In this document: one piece after another, positions 59,304 through 64,000 of the stretch
Layout of the letters: the number at the start of each line of letters is the position of its first letter
Numbering within the stretch: position 1 is the stretch's first letter
Assembly (NCBI RefSeq): GCF_020991065.1
Contig: NZ_CP087710.1
Location: forward strand, 2,666,001-2,730,000
Direction: 5' to 3'
Source: Nocardioides okcheonensis
GTDB lineage: Bacteria > Actinomycetota > Actinomycetes > Propionibacteriales > Nocardioidaceae
DNA: 64,000 nt
Notes under the pieces: generated by a model
Told to the model about the DNA's origin: nothing
Databases searched by the model: none
Seen by the model: only the letters and a program-made list of their open reading frames with translations
Program-made: the position numbers and the translations under genes

Positions 59304-60257
59304 ATGACCCAGCCGTCCGACGGCCAGCCCGCGACCGGGGTGCCCACCTGCTACCGGCACCCCGGTCGTGAGACCTGGATCCGCTGCCAGCGCTGCGACC
59401 GCCCGATCTGTCCCGACTGCATGCGCGACGCCGCCGTGGGCTTCCACTGCCCGCAGTGCGTCGCGGAGGCCAACCGGGGTTCGCGGCAGAACCGGGCCAT
59501 GTACGGCGGCCAGCGCAGCGGGGACCCGCGGCTCACGTCGTTCGTCCTGATCGCCCTCAACGCGCTCGTGTGGCTGTCGATCTCCGCGACCGGCGGCGGG
59601 TCCTCCCGCGTGCTCGCCCTCCTCGGGCTCACCCCGAGCGGGCGCTGCGAGCTCGCCGACGGATCGGGCCGCTACTACCCCGGCGTCGGCAGCGAGGCGC
59701 TCTGCGGCACGCTCCCGACGACGTCGTGGCACCCCGGCGTCGCGGACGGCGCGTGGTGGCAGCTGCTCACCAGCGCCTTCACCCACGTGCAGGTCTGGCA
59801 CATCGCGATGAACATGTTCGCGCTGTTCCTCTTCGGCCCCACCCTCGAGGCCATCATCGGCCGCACCCGCTTCCTCGCGGTCTACCTCGTCAGCGCGCTC
59901 GGCGGCTCGGCGGCCGTGATGCTGCTCAGCAGCCCCGGCGGGTCCACCGTGGGCGCGTCCGGGGCCCTGTTCGGCCTGCTCGGCGCCCTGCTCGTGGTGG
60001 CCCGCAAGGCGCGGCTGAACTCCCAGGCGCTCGTGCAGAACCTGATGCTCGGCATCGTGATCACGGTCTACGGCCTGTTCACCGGCGGGATCTCCTGGCA
60101 GGGCCACCTCGGCGGCTTCGTCGCCGGCGCCGCAGCCGCCGCGGTGATCGCCTTCGCGCCGAAGCGGCAACGCGCGCTCGTGCAGTGGGGCGGCCTGGCG
60201 ATGCTCACCATCGCGCTGGTGGTGCTCGTCCTGGTGCGGGTCACGGCGCTGACCTGA
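59304..60257 (+). CDS. Rhomboid family intramembrane serine protease
   Basis: A 317-residue protease cleaving membrane helices. The N-terminal 60 residues form a zinc-ribbon-like module with cysteines in CYRHPG, IRCQRCDRPICPDCM and HCPQCV. Six to seven helices follow; catalytic Ser219 is in GASGALFG and His268 in WQGHLGGFVAG, preceded by HIAMNMFALFLFGPTLE. An extra loop with two cysteines (about 118-138) is outside. The substrate is unknown. It is 12 bp after ppiA, likely one operon. Confidence 0.93.
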   Translation: MTQPSDGQPATGVPTCYRHPGRETWIRCQRCDRPICPDCMRDAAVGFHCPQCVAEANRGSRQNRAMYGGQRSGDPRLTSFVLIALNALVWLSISATGGGSSRVLALLGLTPSGRCELADGSGRYYPGVGSEALCGTLPTTSWHPGVADGAWWQLLTSAFTHVQVWHIAMNMFALFLFGPTLEAIIGRTRFLAVYLVSALGGSAAVMLLSSPGGSTVGASGALFGLLGALLVVARKARLNSQALVQNLMLGIVITVYGLFTGGISWQGHLGGFVAGAAAAAVIAFAPKRQRALVQWGGLAMLTIALVVLVLVRVTALT

Positions 60258-60626
60258 CGCCTGGCCCGGTCCGACCCATCGGCCCCCGCTCCCCGTCGTA
60301 CGACAGGGGGCGGGGGCCGCTGCATTTCCCACAGGTGTGCACACAACTGTGGACAACTACACCGGTGTAATTCTCCACAGGAGTTATCCACAGTGTGGAG
60401 AACGACGACCCGCTCGGGAGCGGGACTACGGCGGGGGACAGCCTGTGGACAACCGGGGCGGCGGGCCGGGTCGGTTGTGCACAGTCGGCGCACGGGGCGC
60501 TCGTCCGGGGACGTGCCGGGGTGCCCCGAAATCGACTCGAGCGGTGAGAGAGACGCCTTCCCTTCCCCAGGAAGGCGCCTCACTCACCGCTCGAGGCGCG
60601 GGACCGGCGCACCGGTCAGGGAGAAC
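60258..60626. other. Rhomboid-crgA gap with dense DnaA-box cluster
   Basis: Perfect DnaA boxes: 60348-60356 (TGTGGACAA), 60384-60392 (TTATCCACA) and 60444-60452 (TGTGGACAA). One-mismatch boxes: 60371-60379 (TTCTCCACA), 60394-60402 (TGTGGAGAA) and 60475-60483 (TTGTGCACA); a weaker one at 60325-60333. All fall within 160 bp. A long palindrome (60536-60595) follows. No gene is seen. Confidence 0.8.
60536..60595. terminator. Long palindrome between convergent rhomboid and crgA
   Basis: Outer arms CTCGAGCGGTGAG (60536-60548) and CTCACCGCTCGAG (60583-60595) plus inner arms GCCTTCC/GGAAGGC (60555-60561, 60570-60576) around an 8-nt loop. The outer AGCGGTG...CACCGCT matches the 57427 array. Likely bidirectional terminator. 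Confidence 0.75.
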
Positions 60627-61079
60627 CTACTCCCACTTGGTCGCGAAGCTGAAGCCGACCGCCATGAACGCGATGCCGACGACGAGGTTCCACTGGCCGA
60701 GGTCGTTGAAGATCCACAGCTTCGACAGGTCGTCGGAGAAGACGTAGAAGGTGCAGATCCACAGCAGGCCGACGAGGAAGCAGCCGAGCATCCCGATGAC
60801 GACGCCGCGGCCGCGCCCCAGCGGGGTCGAGGGGTGCGCGCCGACCATCAGGCCGAGCATGAACAGGCCGAAGCCGATCGCGTAGTTCCAGCGGCCCAGG
60901 TCGGCCACCGCCTTGGGCGAGCCCTCCACCGGCGGGAACGCGAGCGGGTTGCCGCGGGCCTGGGTGTAGTAGAAGACGAGCCAGCCGATGCCGGCGACGA
61001 CGAGCACGAGGGTGATCAGGAACCTGACGGAGAAGAGCCTGCTCTTCTTCTCGGCAGCGAGGTTCGTGGACTTCGACAC
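60627..61079 (-). CDS. crgA: CrgA-like cell division protein with duplicated domain
   Basis: A 150-residue membrane protein. CrgA is normally about 85-95 residues with two helices and recruits FtsI and other septum proteins. Here two CrgA-like halves are in tandem: WLVFYYTQARGNPLAFPPVE then LGRWNYAIGFGLFMLGLM (about 33-78), and WICTFYVFSDD then LGQWNLVVGIAFMAVGFSF (about 107-145). The two Trp-Asn pairs (64-65 and 130-131) are 66 residues apart, giving four helices. GTG 61079 fits; the first 18 residues are basic. The name rests on position (ppiA-rhomboid-crgA-DUF881-pknB) and motif. Confidence 0.82.
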   Translation of the reverse strand: MSKSTNLAAEKKSRLFSVRFLITLVLVVAGIGWLVFYYTQARGNPLAFPPVEGSPKAVADLGRWNYAIGFGLFMLGLMVGAHPSTPLGRGRGVVIGMLGCFLVGLLWICTFYVFSDDLSKLWIFNDLGQWNLVVGIAFMAVGFSFATKWE

Positions 61080-61148
61080 GGGTGCTCCTGGGGATCGGCC
61101 TGCGGCTTGCGTACGGCGGTCGCGGGCGCGTGGCGCCCGACGGGGGGT

Positions 61149-61154
61149 TAGCGT
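61149..61154 (+). promoter_or_regulatory. -10 box TAGCGT, leaderless start of DUF881 gene
   Basis: TAGCGT is 7 nt before ATG 61162. Confidence 0.6.
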
Positions 61155-61161
61155 AGTCGCC

Positions 61162-61914
61162 ATGGCCTCGCAGTCCCACGCATCCCCCGGACGCCGCCGC
61201 GTCTGGCGGGTGGCGACGCCGGTGGTGGTGATCCTCAGCGGGACCCTCTTCGCGGTCAGCGCGGAGCAGAGCGACGGCACGGACCTGCGCGGCGGACGCC
61301 TCACGGACCTCGGCTCGGTGGTCCGCGCCGAGCGCGACGAGGCGGGCGACCTGACGGCGCAGGTGGCCGACCTCACCACGGAGGTGGAGTCGCTCAGCGC
61401 CGAGCTCGGCGACCGGTCGGTGGCGCGGGCCCAGGACGAGATCGCCACGCTCGTCGATCCGGCCGGCCTCACCGAGAAGTCCGGCCCGGCGGTGCAGGTG
61501 ACGCTCGACGACGCGTCCTTCGACGCCCGGGTGGCCTACGAGGGCGACCCCAACGACCTCGTCGTGCACCAGCAGGACATCCAGGCCGTCGCCAACGCGA
61601 TGTGGAACGCCGGCGCGGTCGCGGTGACGATCCAGGGCCAGCGGGTGATCTCCACGACCGGCATCAAGTGCGAGGGCAACGTCGTCAAGCTCAACGGCCT
61701 GTCCTACTCCCCGCCCTACGTCGTCGTCGGCATCGGCGACCCGCTGCGGATGGAGGCCGAGCTCACCACCGACCCGATCCTCGCGACCTACCGCGACTAC
61801 ACCGACGAGCCCGGTGGAGGCGTCTCGTGGGACATGACCGAGCTCGAGTCGGCCACCGCTCCCGCCTACACCGGCCTGCTCGACCTCACCTGGGCGACGC
61901 CGATCCCGGAGTGA
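61162..61914 (+). CDS. DUF881 family membrane-anchored protein
   Basis: A 250-residue protein with one N-terminal helix (about 17-35), a coiled-coil stretch (about 52-92) and the extracellular DUF881 domain (about 95-225) with VTLDDASF, VHQQDIQAVANAMWNAGAVAVTIQGQRV and VGIGDPLRMEAEL. The same family is at this site in M. tuberculosis (Rv0012) and near division genes in many Gram-positives; its function is unsettled. The last 29 nt overlap the 3' end of pknB on the other strand. Confidence 0.9.
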   Translation: MASQSHASPGRRRVWRVATPVVVILSGTLFAVSAEQSDGTDLRGGRLTDLGSVVRAERDEAGDLTAQVADLTTEVESLSAELGDRSVARAQDEIATLVDPAGLTEKSGPAVQVTLDDASFDARVAYEGDPNDLVVHQQDIQAVANAMWNAGAVAVTIQGQRVISTTGIKCEGNVVKLNGLSYSPPYVVVGIGDPLRMEAELTTDPILATYRDYTDEPGGGVSWDMTELESATAPAYTGLLDLTWATPIPE

Positions 61915-63724
61915 CGCGCCCCGGGACGACCCGGCCCGTCGTCGGCGTCTCGGTCGGGACGGTGGGGGTCTCCGTCGGCACCGTCGGCGTCTCGGTGGGC
62001 GTCTCCGTCGGGGTCTCGGTCGGCGTGACCGGCTCCTCGTAGGCGGAGACGAACAGCGTGATGGTGCTGTTCTGGTCGGCCGTCCCGCCGACCGGGATCT
62101 GGTCGACCACGGTGCCCTTGGGCTCGACCGAGGTGGCGTCGACGCGGACGTCCGGCACGAAGCCGGCCTCGCGGATGGTGCGCTCGGCCTCGCCCTGCTT
62201 GAGCCCGCGGACGTCCGGCACCTTCTCCGGGCCGTCGGAGTAGTAGACCGTCACGGTCGTGCCCTCCGCGACGGGCGTGCCGGCGGCCGGCTCGGTGCGC
62301 AAGACCTGGAACCTGTCCTCGTCGGAGTCCTCCTCCTGGAAGCGCACCCTGAGGCTGGCCTCGACCAGGCGGGCACGGGCCTCCTTGCGGAGGCTCCCGA
62401 CGACGAAGGGCACCTCCACCTCGGGCTTGCCGAGGGAGAGCACGAAGCTGATGGAGTCGCCGGGGTCGCGGAAGACGTCGCGCGCCGGGTCCTGGCTGAT
62501 CACCTGGTCGGCCTGGACGGTGTCGGAGGTCTCCCGGGTGATCCGGCCGACCGAGAAGCCCGCGTCGCCGATCGCCGCGCGCGCCTCGTCCTCGGTCATC
62601 CCGACCAGGTTCGGCACCGCGGTGCGCTCGGGCGCGTCGTCGAACAGCAGCCCGTTGAGGAACCAGGCACCGAGGCCGAGGAGCAGGACGAGGAGCAGGC
62701 CGCCGAGCACCCATCCGGCCCGTCCGCCGCGTCGTGGCTCCTGCGGGGGCGGTGCGGCGGCTGCCGCGCCACCCATCCCCGCCAGGGTCGTCGTGGCGTC
62801 CGGGGGCGGCACCGGCGGGACGTACGCCGTCGCCGCGGGGGCGGGTGCCACGGCGGGCGCCTGGATCGGGTGGCCCGCGAGGTAGCGCTCGATGTCGGCC
62901 CGCATCGCGGCAGCACTCTGGTAGCGGTCCTCGACGCGCTTGGCGAGCGACTTCATCACGATCGCGTCGATCTCGGGGTCGAGCTGGTCGTCGAGGTCCG
63001 ACGGCGGCGAGGCCGGCTCGCGGACGTGCTGGTAGGCGACCGCCACCGGGCTGTCGCCGACGAACGGCGGGCGCCCGGTCAGCAGCTCGTACATCAGGCA
63101 GCCGGTGGAGTAGACGTCCGAGCGCGAGTCGACGGTCTCGCCGCGCGCCTGCTCGGGGGAGAGGTACTGGGCGGTCCCGACGACGGCGGCGGTCTGGGTC
63201 ATCGTGGAGGACGCGTCGGAGATCGCGCGGGCGATGCCGAAGTCCATCACCTTGACGTCGCCGGCCGGGGTCAGCATCACGTTGCCGGGCTTGATGTCGC
63301 GGTGGATGATCCCGGCGCGGTGGCTGTAGTCCAGCGCGGACAGCACGCCGGCGGTGATCTCCAGGGCTCGCTCGGGCAGGATCTTGCGGCCCTCGCGCAG
63401 GATGTCGCGCAGCGTCCGGCCCTCGACGCACTCCATCACGATGTAGGGCTGGGCCACGCCGGAGCCGTCGGTGGCCATCTCCTCGCCCGTGTCGTAGGTG
63501 GACACGATCGCGGGGTGGTTGAGCGAGGCCGACGACTGCGCCTCACGCCGGAAGCGCGCCTGGAACGTCGCGTCGCTCGCCAGGTCCGTGCGCAGCCGCT
63601 TCACGGCGACCGTGCGGCCCAGGCGCAGGTCCCGGCCCTTGCGGACCTCGGCCATCCCACCGCGGCCCAGCAGCTCGCCGAGCTCGTAGCGTCCGCCGAT
63701 CAGCGTCGGCTCCGACTGCGTCAT
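61886..63724 (-). CDS. pknB: Ser/Thr protein kinase PknB with PASTA domains
   Basis: A 612-residue transmembrane kinase controlling growth and peptidoglycan synthesis. The cytoplasmic kinase has GRGGMAEV, Lys42 in VAVKRL, IHRDIKPGN, MDFGIA, and an activation loop with several Thr/Ser (DASSTMTQTAAVVGTAQYL, by its Thr residues). After a Pro/Ala linker and one helix (about 337-357) come three PASTA repeats (about 365-430, 433-500, 503-567), each starting near VPNLVGM, VPFVVGS and VPDVRGL. The C-terminus is a TPTET-repeat tail. ATG 63724 overlaps the upstream stop by 4 nt. Three PASTA repeats is fewer than the four in mycobacterial PknB. Confidence 0.95.
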   Translation of the reverse strand: MTQSEPTLIGGRYELGELLGRGGMAEVRKGRDLRLGRTVAVKRLRTDLASDATFQARFRREAQSSASLNHPAIVSTYDTGEEMATDGSGVAQPYIVMECVEGRTLRDILREGRKILPERALEITAGVLSALDYSHRAGIIHRDIKPGNVMLTPAGDVKVMDFGIARAISDASSTMTQTAAVVGTAQYLSPEQARGETVDSRSDVYSTGCLMYELLTGRPPFVGDSPVAVAYQHVREPASPPSDLDDQLDPEIDAIVMKSLAKRVEDRYQSAAAMRADIERYLAGHPIQAPAVAPAPAATAYVPPVPPPDATTTLAGMGGAAAAAPPPQEPRRGGRAGWVLGGLLLVLLLGLGAWFLNGLLFDDAPERTAVPNLVGMTEDEARAAIGDAGFSVGRITRETSDTVQADQVISQDPARDVFRDPGDSISFVLSLGKPEVEVPFVVGSLRKEARARLVEASLRVRFQEEDSDEDRFQVLRTEPAAGTPVAEGTTVTVYYSDGPEKVPDVRGLKQGEAERTIREAGFVPDVRVDATSVEPKGTVVDQIPVGGTADQNSTITLFVSAYEEPVTPTETPTETPTETPTVPTETPTVPTETPTTGRVVPGRVTPGSASPR

Positions 63725-64000
63725 CGCTGTGTGCCACCTTCCTCGTCCTTCTGCTGACCGGGTGCGCCCTCGGGCCCGGTGCCCGGTCCGCCGGGGCTGC
63801 CGGGTCCGCCCGGTTCCTGTCCGGGCGGGACCTTGCCCCAGAAGCTCACCGTGACCTGGGCGCCCTCCTCGAGGGTGCCGGACGGCTCGACCGACGCGAC
63901 GACGCCGTCCTCCTGGTCGCCGGGGTTCTCCAGCTCCACCGGCACCGGCTCGAGGCCGAGGTCGCGCAGCTCCTTCTCGACGTCCTTGCGGTCGCGACCG
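63721..64000 (-). CDS. C-terminus of a PASTA-containing protein (probable second Ser/Thr kinase), truncated by window
   Basis: Only the last 92 residues are visible; the start lies beyond base 64000. A PASTA-like segment is present (DVEKELRDLGLEPVPVELEN, VVASVEPSGTLEEGAQVTVSFWG), then a Pro/Gly-rich disordered tail. Position directly upstream of pknB, with a 4-nt overlap, is that of PknA-type kinases, some of which carry PASTA repeats, so a PknA-like kinase is likely. No kinase motif is inside the window, so this is inference from context. Confidence 0.75.
   Translation of the reverse strand, partial: GRDRKDVEKELRDLGLEPVPVELENPGDQEDGVVASVEPSGTLEEGAQVTVSFWGKVPPGQEPGGPGSPGGPGTGPEGAPGQQKDEEGGTQR

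Overview
This window is a stretch of a high-GC actinobacterial chromosome around the replication origin. Gene content and order fit the Nocardioidaceae, Nocardioides-like, but that placement comes from gene order and protein character, not a database match. The core has the standard actinobacterial origin order: parB-parA-rsmG-jag-yidC-yidD-rnpA-rpmH reading left (37.5-42.8 kb) and dnaA-dnaN-gnd-recF-dciA-gyrB-gyrA-DUF3566 reading right (43.3-55.0 kb). F420 biosynthesis (fbiC), a FemX-like ligase, a PASTA-domain PknB, CrgA and a MurJ/pseudokinase/SigM/TrxBA block are further actinobacterial hallmarks. Start codons are often GTG.

Layout. 0-5 kb: the 3' part of fbiC, an HDOD protein and dnaB. 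5-8.4 kb: a MATE transporter and two exported proteins. 8.6-11.2 kb: rplI-rpsR-ssb-rpsF (leftward) and a membrane protein. 11.4-15.5 kb: a Ser/Thr kinase, endonuclease IV, and a FemX-like plus alanine-racemase-like pair for cell-wall building. 15.4-20.8 kb: a putative polyprenyl glycosyltransferase, PonA, a PadR regulator and inositol-phosphate synthase. 20.9-24.2 kb: a DUF559 endonuclease-like gene between two identical palindromes, a HAD phosphatase and the CCA-adding enzyme. 24.4-33.2 kb: a rightward block DUF6049-murJ-pseudokinase-sigM-anti-sigma-trxB-trxA. 33.3-36.0 kb: GNAT, aminotransferase and acyltransferase. 36.0-37.5 kb: a 1.5-kb gene-free interval with seven regularly alternating hairpins. 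37.5-55 kb: the origin core. 55-64 kb: tRNA-Ile, tRNA-Ala, small membrane proteins, cyclophilin, rhomboid, CrgA, DUF881, PknB and the C-terminus of a second PASTA protein.

The genes fall into connected jobs: replication start and segregation (dnaA, dnaN, dnaB, dciA, gyrAB, parAB with four parS sites inside coding DNA), peptidoglycan building and its kinase control (PonA, MurJ, pseudokinase, FemX, PknB, CrgA), and thiol-redox control (SigM, TrxBA, with a SigR-like promoter before trxB).

The most unusual material is non-coding. Long GC-rich palindromes of several families sit in the gaps between converging genes. One forms an ABABABA array of about 55-nt hairpins beside parB, another an array with 82-bp periodicity, and a third flanks the endonuclease-like gene as identical direct repeats. 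DnaA-box clusters occur at the origin, upstream of dnaB and between the rhomboid and crgA genes; the last is the densest I saw. At least fourteen genes have a TANNNT -10 box 6-8 nt before the start codon, the signature of leaderless mRNAs.
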